Counted from the first letter of the stretch, positions 55,293 to 64,000 are shown. The stretch: 64,000 bases of DNA from Pedobacter sp. ok626 (GCF_900100435.1 NZ_FNEX01000008.1:1-64000); one strand, 5' to 3'. The notes: generated from the sequence alone by a model not told the origin. Made by a program: numbers and translations.

Positions 55293-55745
55293 TTAATTGT
55301 ATTTTTCTACGTTACCGTCCTGCTCTACTGCAGTACCATCCTGTTTTTGTACAGTACCATCTTGCTTAACCTCTACCAGGTCGTTGTTATATTTAGATGG
55401 ACATTTCATGAGTATCTTAGAGGCGTAAAAAGTATCTTTATCCATCTTACCGATCAATACCAGTTTCTCTGAACGTTCAAAATCCTGCGGTTTTGTTCCC
55501 GCATAAATTACTTTATTAACTCTTCCCTTTTCGTCTTTCATATGAAATTCAAAGCGGTTTGCATCCTTCATTGCATCATAGTGCATGCCTTTTGCTTTCT
55601 CCCAATAGCCCATTACATGGAATTCTTTTGGATCTTTTGCAGCTTCACTAAAGGTAGAATAGGTGTTTGTATCCGCATTAAGGCTTACTAAAAAACCTAC
55701 ACATAATGCTATCGTTATTAAACCAATAATTGCACTTTTTCTCAT
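55293..55745 (-). CDS. ccmE: Heme chaperone CcmE, cysteine variant
   Basis: A 150-residue membrane-anchored heme chaperone: N-terminal anchor (4-22) then an OB-fold domain (about 35-125). The heme-binding motif normally HxxxY reads C115PSKY119, so Cys115 takes the place of histidine. Cysteine-type CcmE proteins are known from archaea and Desulfovibrio. The last 25 residues hold three imperfect QDGT repeats. It lies between ccmF downstream (5 bp) and gdhA upstream. Confidence 0.87.
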   Translation of the reverse strand: MRKSAIIGLITIALCVGFLVSLNADTNTYSTFSEAAKDPKEFHVMGYWEKAKGMHYDAMKDANRFEFHMKDEKGRVNKVIYAGTKPQDFERSEKLVLIGKMDKDTFYASKILMKCPSKYNNDLVEVKQDGTVQKQDGTAVEQDGNVEKYN

Positions 55746-56009
55746 TTTTTTTATTTATGTTTTCAATTGTAATGAGGCTATCATGATTTTCAAATCCTAT
55801 TTATTTGAATGCTGTAAAATCATAATGGCCTCATGGACGTAATAAATTTTTAAAAGAAACTTCACAAAGATAAAAAATATAAGTACCCAAAGACCGACGT
55901 AGCTATTCAAAACGCTTTGATGACTGTTTATTGATAGTTCTCTGACAAATGCGCAAAAAAAATCCGCGACAATTAAATTATCGCGGATCAAATTGATTAT
56001 ATAATCACC
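55746..56009. other. Non-coding region between gdhA and ccmE
   Basis: A 264-bp AT-rich stretch. It holds the gdhA terminator at its right end and, presumably, the ccmE promoter, which I cannot pinpoint. A 64-codon frame here looks spurious. Confidence 0.55.
55955..55989 (-). terminator. Terminator of gdhA
   Basis: On the minus strand ATCCGCGA/TCGCGGAT forms an 8-bp stem with a 12-base AT loop, followed by eight T. It lies 21 bp beyond the gdhA stop. Confidence 0.88.
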
Positions 56010-57431
56010 TTATGGCCAAACACCAAGGTTCATATAAGAAATCGCAATCTTATCAATTGAACCTACAAAGGCTGCAGTTCTCAATGTTTTAATCGCTGGT
56101 TTGTTCATTAACGTTTCTCTGATTTCATGGTAGGAATGAATCATGGTATCTTCCAAACCAGAGTTAACCAATTCCAATTCAGAAGCACCTTTAACGATCA
56201 TCATGCGATGCTCAGCAGGAATACTTTTACCAGTTAAGCTTTCCAGTGTATTAATTAAGTTTCTGTTAGAATTCTCCGCATAACGATTTTCCATACGGCC
56301 AAACGCTACGTGTGAAAGGTTTTTCAACCACTCAAAATAAGAAACGGTAACACCACCAGCATTGCAATACATATCAGGGATGATGATACCACCCATTTCG
56401 GTAAAGATTTCTTCTGCTTCTGGAGTACATGGACCGTTAGCACCTTCAGCAATAATTTTTGCTTTGATGTTTCTGATGTTCTCTTCGGTGATTTGGTTTT
56501 CAAGTGCAGCAGGAACCAGGATATCGCATGGCTGCTCTAAACCTTCCATAGAATTTTTAAACTCAGTCGCACCTGGGAAACCTAAAATAGATCCAGTTAA
56601 TTTACGGTGCGCAAATACTTCATCAATATTGAAACCATTTGCATTGTAAATAGCACCTTCAAACTCGCAAAGACCTACGATAGTTGCACCAAACTCGGCC
56701 AAAAACTTAGCAGCGTGGTAACCCACATTACCTAAACCTTGTACAATTACGCGCTTATCGCCTAAACCAGCTGTAAGGCCAATTTTCGCCATATCTTCCG
56801 CTACATTTACGCATTCTCTGACTGCGTAAGCAACACCACGACCAGTAGCTTCTTTACGCCCACGGATACCATGTAATGCAATTGGCTTACCAGTAACACA
56901 ACCCAAAGCATCAAGCTGACCTGGGTTCATGGTCATATACGTATCCGCAATCCAGCTCATCTCACGTTCGCCAGTTCCATAATCAGGAGCAGGAACATCG
57001 ATACCAGGACCAATGAAATTCTTTTTAATTAATTCTGTAGTATAACGGCGGGTAATATTCTCCAACTCACCGATTGTATAATTCTTAGGATTTATACATA
57101 TACCTCCCTTTGCACCGCCAAATGGTACATTTACAATAGCACATTTGTAAGTCATTAGTGCTGCAAGTGCCATTACCTCATCCTCATTCACCATATCGCT
57201 GTAACGGATACCACCCTTTGTAGGGTTCATATGCTGGGAGTGTTCTACACGCCAGGCATCAATAACCTCGAATCCATTACCTCTACGAATCGGAAACTGG
57301 AAACGGTACACACTGTTACAAGCTTTAATTTGAGTTAATAAACCTTCCGGGTGGGCGGTAAATTGCGCGGCACTGTCAAAATTCTTGCAGACATCTGCAA
57401 AGAATTTTGTCTCATTTGCTGTATTAGCCAT
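56010..57431 (-). CDS. gdhA: Glutamate dehydrogenase
   Basis: A 473-residue Glu/Leu/Phe/Val dehydrogenase family enzyme. The substrate-binding and catalytic lysines are in TKGGIRYSD (Lys72), MTYKCA (Lys96) and [10 protein letters not shown] (Lys108). The Rossmann motif [18 protein letters not shown] is near 225-242. It interconverts glutamate and 2-oxoglutarate plus ammonia; cofactor use (NAD or NADP) is not safely readable. It sits between the ccm genes in the same direction, with its own terminator. Confidence 0.94.
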   Translation of the reverse strand: MANTANETKFFADVCKNFDSAAQFTAHPEGLLTQIKACNSVYRFQFPIRRGNGFEVIDAWRVEHSQHMNPTKGGIRYSDMVNEDEVMALAALMTYKCAIVNVPFGGAKGGICINPKNYTIGELENITRRYTTELIKKNFIGPGIDVPAPDYGTGEREMSWIADTYMTMNPGQLDALGCVTGKPIALHGIRGRKEATGRGVAYAVRECVNVAEDMAKIGLTAGLGDKRVIVQGLGNVGYHAAKFLAEFGATIVGLCEFEGAIYNANGFNIDEVFAHRKLTGSILGFPGATEFKNSMEGLEQPCDILVPAALENQITEENIRNIKAKIIAEGANGPCTPEAEEIFTEMGGIIIPDMYCNAGGVTVSYFEWLKNLSHVAFGRMENRYAENSNRNLINTLESLTGKSIPAEHRMMIVKGASELELVNSGLEDTMIHSYHEIRETLMNKPAIKTLRTAAFVGSIDKIAISYMNLGVWP

Positions 57432-57580
57432 TATTTGTTTTTTATGAATTTGAAATAAGTTCTCAGTTAGTAATGCAAAATTGCACTAAAAAAAACGATT
57501 AATGCAAATGAATAATCACTTAGTGTAAGCGACACACCACGTCAAATTACAGGCAAAAACAGCGTTTAAACAGTTTAAAA

Positions 57581-57799
57581 TTAGTTTTTGGCAGAAGATT
57601 TTTGTTCTAATTTTTTTAATCTTTTTTCGATCGAGAATAGAAAAAAAATCAAGCCGAACAGAATTAAGACAATGCAAGCGACAACAACATATATTTTACC
57701 TGAAGCATATACGCTTTCAGTAATTGATGAATCTCCATTTTGTGCAAATAATTGCATTGCAAACATCAACATTAAAAAGGTTACTGAAATTTTCTTCAT
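57581..57799 (-). CDS. ccmD: CcmD-like small membrane protein
   Basis: A 72-residue protein: signal-like N terminus ending near MQLFAQ, then one membrane helix (about 33-52) with IYVVVACIVLILFGLIFFLF, and a charged tail EKRLKKLEQKSSAKN. This is the CcmD pattern, a subunit that helps release holo-CcmE. I start it at the ATG at 57799, two bases after ccmC ends; an upstream in-frame ATG would add 29 residues overlapping ccmC and is unlikely. Confidence 0.75.
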   Translation of the reverse strand: MKKISVTFLMLMFAMQLFAQNGDSSITESVYASGKIYVVVACIVLILFGLIFFLFSIEKRLKKLEQKSSAKN

Positions 57800-57801
57800 G
57801 A

Positions 57802-58461
57802 CTATAGGGTGTTGTTTTTTTCTAATGAACGTACTCTGTATAAAATGGTATAGATCCAATATCCGATCAGTATCCAACCCAAACAAGCAGGATAAAATAC
57901 AGCGCGCATGCGGCTATCTAAATCGTAAGAATTAAAGCCTGGATTGCCTCCATTTCCAGGGTGTAAAGAATCGGATAAACGTGGCAATACAAACAGTAAT
58001 ACCACCATCATCGGGAAGGCAAATATGTTATAAATAGCAGATATTTTTGCTCGCTTTTGCTCTTCGTCAATCGCATTACGCAATACCAGGTAAGCAAAGT
58101 ACAACAAGAGGGCTATTGCCGCAAAGTTTTGTTTCACATCAAAGCTCCAGGCTTGTCCCCAGGTAAACTTAGCCCATATCGCACCGGTGGTAATTCCGAG
58201 GATACCGTAAACCACACCAACATTAACGCTTTCGACAGCTTTAAGGTCATGCTCCTGGTTGCTACTACTTAGATATTTAATGCTGTGGTAAACAGATACA
58301 CTGAATAATACAATCATTCCAAACCACATCGGTACGTGGAAATACAGGTTTCTTATACTTTCATGCAAAATAGGTAATTCGGGTACTGTTGATAAAAACC
58401 CCGCAATTGTTGAATAAGTCACTAACAATGCGCCTAATATTTTCCACCAATTCTTATACAT
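57802..58461 (-). CDS. ccmC: Heme exporter protein CcmC
   Basis: A 219-residue integral membrane protein with six helices. The tryptophan-rich motif TTGAIWAKFTWGQAWSFDVKQ (by region, about 98-118) and histidines near residues 43 and 182 mark the heme-handling family. CcmC loads heme onto CcmE with CcmD. It starts the local ccm group; a TACCTTTG element 27-20 bp upstream (58481-58488) may be the promoter -7 box. ccmAB are not in the window. Confidence 0.92.
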   Translation of the reverse strand: MYKNWWKILGALLVTYSTIAGFLSTVPELPILHESIRNLYFHVPMWFGMIVLFSVSVYHSIKYLSSSNQEHDLKAVESVNVGVVYGILGITTGAIWAKFTWGQAWSFDVKQNFAAIALLLYFAYLVLRNAIDEEQKRAKISAIYNIFAFPMMVVLLFVLPRLSDSLHPGNGGNPGFNSYDLDSRMRAVFYPACLGWILIGYWIYTILYRVRSLEKNNTL

Positions 58462-58480
58462 TATATATGTTTAGTTCGGA

Positions 58481-58488
58481 CAAAGGTA
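58481..58488 (-). promoter_or_regulatory. Candidate -7 element of ccmC
   Basis: Minus-strand TACCTTTG matches TAnnTTTG, 20-27 bp upstream of the ccmC start. No matching TTTG is seen at the usual 19-bp distance. Confidence 0.35.
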
Positions 58489-58584
58489 ATAAAGCCCCCC
58501 TGTATTTTTATCATAAAGATGTAAATCAGATTTTGATGGTGATTTCAACAAACTACACCAAATTAAAAATGTTATATTCGTCGC

Positions 58585-58728
58585 ATGGATTCAAACGACC
58601 TCAGAAAACTCGACACATTACCAACAAGTAGTAAACCCTGGTATACCCGTACTCCATTTTGGGGAATTATTTTATTTGCAATCATTTTAATAGTCCGCGC
58701 GGTTATGAACTGGTTGGGATTAAATTAG
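58585..58728 (+). CDS. Small single-pass membrane protein, divergent from ccmC
   Basis: A 47-codon frame from ATG 58585 to TAG at 58726-58728. Residues 1-24 are polar (MDSNDLRKLDTLPTSSKPWY), then about 25-38 form one hydrophobic helix (FWGIILFAIILIV), followed by RAVMNWLGLN. The composition, with a clear cytoplasmic and membrane half, and the lack of any overlapping gene favour a real gene. No family recognised. The neighbouring ccmC gene is divergent, 123 bp away. Confidence 0.6.
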   Translation: MDSNDLRKLDTLPTSSKPWYTRTPFWGIILFAIILIVRAVMNWLGLN

Positions 58729-58835
58729 TGAAAAAACAAATCAAAGCCTTCCAAAAGAATCTCAAAGATTAGAAGCACCAAACATCGGAAACTAAATTGA
58801 AGAGGAATTCCATCCACCAGGAGACGAATTTCCCG

Positions 58836-59918
58836 CTATTTCAGCTCAGTCCCGTCTTTTATTTCTTCAGATGCCGACTTTATCAACACCGACTTATTGG
58901 TAAACGGACCAAAAATCTCAATTTTATCCTTAAACTCCCTTCCTTTCTGCACTTTTGTCCTCGCTGTCCTGTTATTTTCCACTGCCACAACAAAAACACC
59001 TTCACTAGAGGTCACCACTGCCGATTTAGGCACTACATAGGTACTGTCTTTCGCGTTAAGCGGCAATATCACTTCAGCAACCATGCCCGGCAATAGCTTA
59101 TTACCTGTATTGTTCACATCCATCTCTACCTTTTCTGAACGGAGTTTAGTATCGAGTGCACCCGATTTACGGGCTATTTTAGCACTGAAAGTCTGTCCCA
59201 ATACAGACCTCACCGTAAAGTGCATTTCATCGCCCACACTAAGGTATCCAGCATACTGTTCCGGTACAGCTACTGCTAAACGTAATTTACGCTGTTCCTG
59301 AATCGTAAACAAAGGCAGTTCCGAGCCTTTACCGGAAGGGCCTACATAAGCACCCAGATTAACATTCCGAGCCGCCACAACCCCATCAAAGGGTGCACGG
59401 ATCTGAAGATAACTCAGCATGGTCTGCACTTCCCTGTAAGCTGCTTTCGCTGCCTGCAACTGCGAGAAGTCAGCATTTCTCCTTGCCTCCGCCTGCTCCA
59501 GATCATTCGATGATACAGTACCTTCTACCTTACTCGTTTCCAGTAATCTTTTGTAAGTGCTGTTGCTCGCTGTGTATACCGATTGCTGAGCGTGCAGACG
59601 GGATTCCGCGGCACTTACCTGCGAACTGGTTTCCGGGGCATCCAGCACAAGGAGCAACTGCCCTTTTTTAACCTGGGCGCCGATATCTACTTTTAGTTCC
59701 TTCACAAAGCTGGCTACCTTGGCGTACAGGTCGACCTGTTGAAAACCTACGAGTTCCGCAGGCATGGTCAGCTCTGTAGATAATTTTTCTTTTTTGACTT
59801 CGAAGGTCTCCATTTTCGGAGTTTCTTCAACAGCAGCACTTTCCTTTGGCTTCTCGGCACAGCTGGATAGCAAAAGAACTGTGCTTAAAATAGTTGTGGT
59901 GATATATATAGGTTTCAT
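58836..59918 (-). CDS. RND efflux pump periplasmic adaptor subunit
   Basis: A 360-residue membrane fusion protein. The signal peptide ends in lipobox LLLSSC (Cys20), followed by a biotinyl-lipoyl-like domain, a short coiled-coil hairpin (about 95-155, QVSAAESRLHAQQSVY) and a beta-barrel domain. It links the inner-membrane pump to the outer-membrane channel. It is the last gene of the operon, 14 bp after the permease gene. The substrate is not predictable. Confidence 0.92.
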   Translation of the reverse strand: MKPIYITTTILSTVLLLSSCAEKPKESAAVEETPKMETFEVKKEKLSTELTMPAELVGFQQVDLYAKVASFVKELKVDIGAQVKKGQLLLVLDAPETSSQVSAAESRLHAQQSVYTASNSTYKRLLETSKVEGTVSSNDLEQAEARRNADFSQLQAAKAAYREVQTMLSYLQIRAPFDGVVAARNVNLGAYVGPSGKGSELPLFTIQEQRKLRLAVAVPEQYAGYLSVGDEMHFTVRSVLGQTFSAKIARKSGALDTKLRSEKVEMDVNNTGNKLLPGMVAEVILPLNAKDSTYVVPKSAVVTSSEGVFVVAVENNRTARTKVQKGREFKDKIEIFGPFTNKSVLIKSASEEIKDGTELK

Positions 59919-59932
59919 CTGTGTAATGTATT

Positions 59933-62900
59933 TTATGAATGTGGTAAAGTGGATATATAATGTTTACTTTCCTCGTCTTCAGGATCAAGAGATACCGACT
60001 CCGTAGTCGATTTGCCCATTACCCAGGCGAAAATCATGGGCAGGATAATCAAAACCGTAAATGTAGAGAATAATAATCCTCCGATTACGGCCCTTCCTAA
60101 TGGAGAAACCTGCTCGCCGCCTTCGCCATGGCCAATCGCCATCGGCAGCATCCCGGCAATCATGGCGATACTGGTCATGATGATCGGGCGCAACCTTAAA
60201 GAAACTGCTTCCCTGGCAGACAATACAGCATTCCCATTGTGCTTCCTCAGCTGTTCGGCATTGGTGATCAGGAGTACCGCATTGGCTATAGAAACCCCTA
60301 CGGACATGATAATCCCCATATACGATTGCAGGTTCAGGGTTGAACCTGTCAGCAACAAGAGAATCAACGAACCCAATACAACTGCCGGCACTGTAGTAAG
60401 GATGACAAAAGAGATTTTGAAAGACTGGAAATTGGCGGACAGCATCAGGAAGATCACCACCACTGCAACCAGTAAGCCCGATTCAAGGCTGGCCATTGTA
60501 TCCGCCAGTACTGTACTCAATCCGATCGGCTCAATAAATAGTCCCCTTGGTAAGGTCCCTAAATCTTCAATGGCTTTTCCTACCTGTTTAGCGGCAGTTC
60601 CCAAATCCGTATGGTCAATATTGGCCGTTACCGAAAGGTATGGCATTGCACCGATGTTGTCATTTTCGCCGTAAGTCACAGAAGGAACAATTTCAGCGAC
60701 ATCACTCAGCACCGGTCGGGAATTATTTTTCAATAACGGTATTGCCCCCATATCATTTTCGGTCATCATCTTTTCCAGCGGCACCTGTACCTGCACATTA
60801 TAAGACAGACCCGCCTTTTCATCTATCCATGTATTTTTTTCCGTATATCTGGACGATGATGTCGAAGCAATCAGCGATCGGGAAATATCACTCATATCCA
60901 CACCCAGCTGGGCGGCACGCACCCTGTCAATATTGATGTCCAGTGAAGGATAATGAATGGGCTGTGCAATCTGAACATCTCTGAAATAATCCACCTTGTT
61001 TAACTTCCCGATGATCTTGTTGGCGTATTCCTCATTTAATTTCTTATTCTTTCCGGCAATCCTGATTTCGATGGGTGTTGGTGAACCCTGGCTTAACACT
61101 TTATCCGTCAACTCAATTGGCTCAAATGACACCTTGGTATCGGGCAATAGCTTCTTGATCCGCTTTCTCAGCTCATCCTTAAAAGTATCCATATCGGTAT
61201 GGTAATCTTTCAGTGCAATCTGAAAAACAGCTTCATGCGGTCCGGCAGTAAACAGATATATCGGAGATACAGAAAACTGTGCGGGGTGCTGGCCGATGTA
61301 AACTGAAGAGATAGCGAGGTGTTCTTTTCCGACCATCTTCTCCAGGTCCTGAAGTACCAGTTTCGCCTGATCTTCCGTCCTTTCCAACCTTGTTCCATCC
61401 GCAGCCCTCAATCTCATTTGAAACTGACTGGAATTTACCTTCGGAAAAACATCCTGTCCGATAACATTTAGCAGTACAATAGCTATGGCCGAAATTCCAA
61501 GGAGATAAAACAGTGTAACAGGCTTTTTGAAATTAAACAGCCTGTCGATCATTGCGACAAACTTCATTCTAAACCTTTCGAAAGCACTGATCTTTCCATT
61601 ATTGTTCAGGTCCTCACGCACCAGTATTTCCTTTTGGGCAATGATATCTTTTTCAGATTCAGGTGTCAGTCCCGAAGCATTAAACTCAGCCTCATCATCG
61701 GTAATACCTGCCGGATGTTTTACTTTTGGGTGTACTTTCATTAGCCAGTTGGCCATAATCGGCACAAAAGTCTGCGATAACAAAAAAGACACGAGCATCG
61801 CACAGCCTATGGCCAGTGCTAAAGGTAAAAACAAGGCACCAGGTATACCAGACATTACAAATGCCGGGGCAAAAACAGCCAGGATACACAACAGGATTAA
61901 TAACTTCGGTAAGGCGATTTCCTTACAGGCATCCCAGATGGCCAGGGCCTTGGGTTTCCCCATATCCAGGTGCTGGTGTATATTTTCTATGGTTACCGTA
62001 CTTTCATCGACCAGAATCCCGATAGCCAGTGCAAGGCCACTTAAGGTCATGAGGTTAATGGTCTGGCCAAACAACTTTAACAGCAATACCGAAGAAATTA
62101 TAGAAATAGGGATCGTGAGGATGACAATCAAAGCCGCCCTTCTGTCGCCCAGAAACAACAGAACCATTAAGCCTGTCAACACAGCCCCTATCGCACCCTC
62201 GGTCACCAAACTTTTTACAGAATTGATCACATATACCGACTGGTCAAATTCATAAGAAAGCTGTACATCATCTGGCAAGGTACTCTGTATCACCGGCAGT
62301 TTCGCCTTTAGGTTCTGCACCACCTCCCAGGTAGAAGCATCACCTGCTTTGGCGATACTCACATAAACCGAGCGTTTCCCATTTACGAGTGCATAGCCGG
62401 CAGTTACGTCCGCCCCGTCTTTAACGGTCGCCACATCCCCGAGGTAAAGGTTTTGCACGCCTCCTTTAAACAAAGGGATCTTTTCAAAATCTTTTACCTG
62501 TTTTATCGTATTGTTGGTTGGGGTAATGTAGTTTTTATCACCGATCCTCACATTTCCGGAAGGTGCTGTCTGGTTATTGATCCTGATCGCTTCAACAATC
62601 TGGTCGGGAGTTAAATTATGCGTACGCAAGGTTACAGGATCAACATTGATCTCTATTGTTCTCGGACTTCCCCCAAAAGGAGGTGGAGAAAGTAAACCTG
62701 GCACAGAAGTAAAGGAAGCCCGCACATAAACATTGGCCAGATCCTGCAGTTCGTTATTACTCTTCGTTTTACTGCTCAACACGAGCTGTCCTACAGGCAG
62801 CGAGGAAGCGTCAAAACGAATGATAAACGGCGGTTGCGAACCTGGAGGAAATGCAGCCTGCATACGATTCGCCAGGGCACTCAGTTCCGCAGCGGCCTGT

Positions 62901-63205
62901 GCCATATTGGTATCCTCGTAATAGCTGATCTTCATCAAGGTCAAGCCCTGGATATTCTTTGATTCGATAGATTTTACGCCATTGGCGAAAAGGAGAATGT
63001 TTACATAGTTTTTAGCAAAGTATGACTCCATCTGGTTCGGTGTATATCCACCGAAAGGATGGGCCAGGTAAATCACCGGAAGGTTCATCTTCGGCAGGAT
63101 ATCGACTTTTATAGTCCTGACAGCACCGATTCCGAAGAAAAAAAGTCCGGCAACGAGCACGAGGATGGAAATGGGTTTACGAAGGGCAAAACGTATTAAA
63201 TTCAT
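59933..63205 (-). CDS. RND efflux permease (HAE1-like) with EF-hand-like cytoplasmic loop
   Basis: A 1090-residue inner-membrane proton-driven pump. Twelve helices flank two large periplasmic loops; TM4 has GLALAIGILVDESTVTIENI with the proton-relay aspartate, and TM10-12 contain GIIMSVGVSIANAVLLITNAEQ. The linker after TM6 (about 505-560) is longer than usual and contains DLNNNGKISAFE at 532-543, which matches a canonical 12-residue EF-hand calcium loop. It lies between a TolC-like gene upstream (12 bp) and the adaptor. HAE1 pumps export drugs or lipids; substrate unknown. Confidence 0.92.
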   Translation of the reverse strand: MNLIRFALRKPISILVLVAGLFFFGIGAVRTIKVDILPKMNLPVIYLAHPFGGYTPNQMESYFAKNYVNILLFANGVKSIESKNIQGLTLMKISYYEDTNMAQAAAELSALANRMQAAFPPGSQPPFIIRFDASSLPVGQLVLSSKTKSNNELQDLANVYVRASFTSVPGLLSPPPFGGSPRTIEINVDPVTLRTHNLTPDQIVEAIRINNQTAPSGNVRIGDKNYITPTNNTIKQVKDFEKIPLFKGGVQNLYLGDVATVKDGADVTAGYALVNGKRSVYVSIAKAGDASTWEVVQNLKAKLPVIQSTLPDDVQLSYEFDQSVYVINSVKSLVTEGAIGAVLTGLMVLLFLGDRRAALIVILTIPISIISSVLLLKLFGQTINLMTLSGLALAIGILVDESTVTIENIHQHLDMGKPKALAIWDACKEIALPKLLILLCILAVFAPAFVMSGIPGALFLPLALAIGCAMLVSFLLSQTFVPIMANWLMKVHPKVKHPAGITDDEAEFNASGLTPESEKDIIAQKEILVREDLNNNGKISAFERFRMKFVAMIDRLFNFKKPVTLFYLLGISAIAIVLLNVIGQDVFPKVNSSQFQMRLRAADGTRLERTEDQAKLVLQDLEKMVGKEHLAISSVYIGQHPAQFSVSPIYLFTAGPHEAVFQIALKDYHTDMDTFKDELRKRIKKLLPDTKVSFEPIELTDKVLSQGSPTPIEIRIAGKNKKLNEEYANKIIGKLNKVDYFRDVQIAQPIHYPSLDINIDRVRAAQLGVDMSDISRSLIASTSSSRYTEKNTWIDEKAGLSYNVQVQVPLEKMMTENDMGAIPLLKNNSRPVLSDVAEIVPSVTYGENDNIGAMPYLSVTANIDHTDLGTAAKQVGKAIEDLGTLPRGLFIEPIGLSTVLADTMASLESGLLVAVVVIFLMLSANFQSFKISFVILTTVPAVVLGSLILLLLTGSTLNLQSYMGIIMSVGVSIANAVLLITNAEQLRKHNGNAVLSAREAVSLRLRPIIMTSIAMIAGMLPMAIGHGEGGEQVSPLGRAVIGGLLFSTFTVLIILPMIFAWVMGKSTTESVSLDPEDEESKHYISTLPHS

Positions 63206-63217
63206 TGAGCTACAGCA

Positions 63218-64000
63218 TTAAAATTCATTAATAAACAAGTCGAAATCTCCGGAGGCAGCAGCTTTCATCAGCAATGACTGCCATACATTGGTATAAATGA
63301 TATCGCTATCAATTTCCGCACGGTTCAATGTATACAAGGCTTGGGTAACATCCACCAGGTTTGTCAAGCCATTTTTGTATAAAGTGGTTTTCTGAAGATA
63401 AGCCTGACGGGCGGCACGCACCTGTTTTGGTGCTTCATTATAGTTTTCCAGTGCAAATCTGATCTTAGCTTCTGCCGCATCCAGTTGTGTCTTCAGTTGC
63501 TGATCAACTACATCGTATTCATCCTGCAATCCTGATACCGTATACCGCTGAGCGCTTACCCTCTTCCCTGTTCTTGCGATTGAAGTTAAATTCCAGGTCA
63601 GGCCAATGCCAAAAAGGTAATTCTGCCTGTCGGGATTAATGCCATCCCAATAGTTCTGCGAAAAGGCATGTTGGTTGGTTGCATACTCCGGACTAAAGCC
63701 TGAACCCCGGGTCTGGTAAATCCCGATCAGGTTAACTGTTGGATAATAATCCTTTTTATATAATTTTAGCGACTGTTTTCCGGCATCCACACGGCTTTTA
63801 TAATATTGAAGCACCGGGTTCAGGGTAAGGGCATTAGATAAGATGGCTTTCGGGACACGTCTTACAAAGCCACTGTCTAGTACAAAATCTTCAATACCTA
63901 CGCCCATCAAAGCAACAAGCTTGTTATTTTCCTCTTTGGCACGGTCCTTTAACTGGTTGAGTGCAATCACTGCCCTTGAAACCTCCGCATAGGACAGGGT
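63218..64000 (-). CDS. TolC-family outer membrane efflux protein (partial, window edge)
   Basis: The 3' 261 codons of an outer-membrane channel gene; the frame is open to the window edge at 64000, so the N terminus is missing. The visible part has the long helical pattern of the OEP family, including ALNQLKDRAKEENNKLVALMG, VDAGKQSLKLYKKDYYPTVN, a beta-strand segment GIGLTWNLT, and helices to the end (LTNLVDVTQALYTLNRAEID). It is the first gene of the RND operon on this strand, 12 bp before the permease. Confidence 0.9.
   Translation of the reverse strand, partial: TLSYAEVSRAVIALNQLKDRAKEENNKLVALMGVGIEDFVLDSGFVRRVPKAILSNALTLNPVLQYYKSRVDAGKQSLKLYKKDYYPTVNLIGIYQTRGSGFSPEYATNQHAFSQNYWDGINPDRQNYLFGIGLTWNLTSIARTGKRVSAQRYTVSGLQDEYDVVDQQLKTQLDAAEAKIRFALENYNEAPKQVRAARQAYLQKTTLYKNGLTNLVDVTQALYTLNRAEIDSDIIYTNVWQSLLMKAAASGDFDLFINEF

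Noticed and set aside
55797..55991. 64-codon minus-strand frame between gdhA and ccmE
   Set aside because: It overlaps the gdhA terminator, starts in its T tract region, and has a random hydrophobic composition.
57800..57886. 29-residue N-terminal extension of the CcmD-like protein
   Set aside because: It would overlap ccmC by more than 80 bp; the internal ATG at 57799 gives the normal signal-like start.
60012..62255. Long plus-strand frames (220 and 242 codons) inside the RND permease gene
   Set aside because: Antisense shadows caused by codon bias of the permease; the sense gene has clear homology throughout.
1..64000. CRISPR arrays, rRNA genes, prophage or transposase genes
   Set aside because: No regularly spaced direct repeats, rRNA core sequences, integrase or transposase frames were seen in the window apart from the intron at the left edge.

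Overview
The window reads as a chromosomal segment of a Bacteroidetes bacterium, most likely family Sphingobacteriaceae (Pedobacter-like). The basis is a SusC/SusD pair under ECF-sigma/FecR control, a gliding-motility type (CHU_C) C-terminal sorting domain, the FecR C-terminal DUF4974 region, the fused HisB, a promoter of the Bacteroidetes type (TTTG-N19-TAnnTTTG) and the near absence of Shine-Dalgarno sites. This placement is inferred from gene content, not from a marker-gene comparison.

Left end (1-8.5 kb): the 5' end of a group IIC-like intron on the minus strand is inserted just behind the terminator of a tRNA-Leu(CAA) gene and is cut by the window edge. Next comes a DUF3817 membrane protein, then a long minus-strand operon of two GT2 glycosyltransferases, a membrane protein, a GH3-family protein, dxr, rseP and hscB, closed by a 15-bp-stem terminator. 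From 8.5 to 16.8 kb lies a complete surface-signalling and uptake unit: ECF sigma factor, FecR anti-sigma, SusC with an STN signalling domain, SusD and a TlpA-like thiol-disulfide protein. No polysaccharide-degrading enzyme accompanies it. A sensor histidine kinase points the other way.

From 18.7 to 25.9 kb a minus-strand group holds a DUF4199 protein, an unknown acidic protein, a dihydroorotase homologue lacking its metal ligands, a BatA-domain protein, an L,D-transpeptidase and a degenerate M23 protein. From 26.2 to 34.4 kb lies the complete histidine operon (hisG-D-C-B-H-A-F-IE) plus a WD40 protein. It is preceded by a promoter and a histidine-rich leader peptide of 20 codons that is too short for ordinary gene calling. 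Convergent to it is a 1962-residue alpha-2-macroglobulin-like protein with a SusC-type carboxypeptidase-regulatory domain and TonB plug inserted in the middle.

From 40.3 to 51.4 kb are mostly housekeeping genes: an NlpC/P60 hydrolase, a universal stress protein, a ferredoxin diverging from a LuxC-like reductase, a secreted CHU_C protein, an FtsE-like ATPase, grpE-dnaJ, Ppx/GppA, and maf flanked by two paralogous small secreted proteins. From 51.4 to 58.5 kb are iscX, a 2Fe-2S ferredoxin, a DUF2520 protein, and cytochrome c maturation genes ccmF, ccmE, ccmD and ccmC, with glutamate dehydrogenase between ccmE and ccmD. CcmE has a cysteine where most have the heme-binding histidine. The right end (58.8-64 kb) is a three-gene RND efflux operon. 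Its permease carries an EF-hand-like loop in the central cytoplasmic linker, and its TolC-like gene is cut by the window edge.

The strongest candidates for new biology are the plug/macroglobulin fusion, the his leader and its unusual palindrome, the pseudo-dihydroorotase, the cysteine-type CcmE, and the EF-hand-like insertion in the RND pump.
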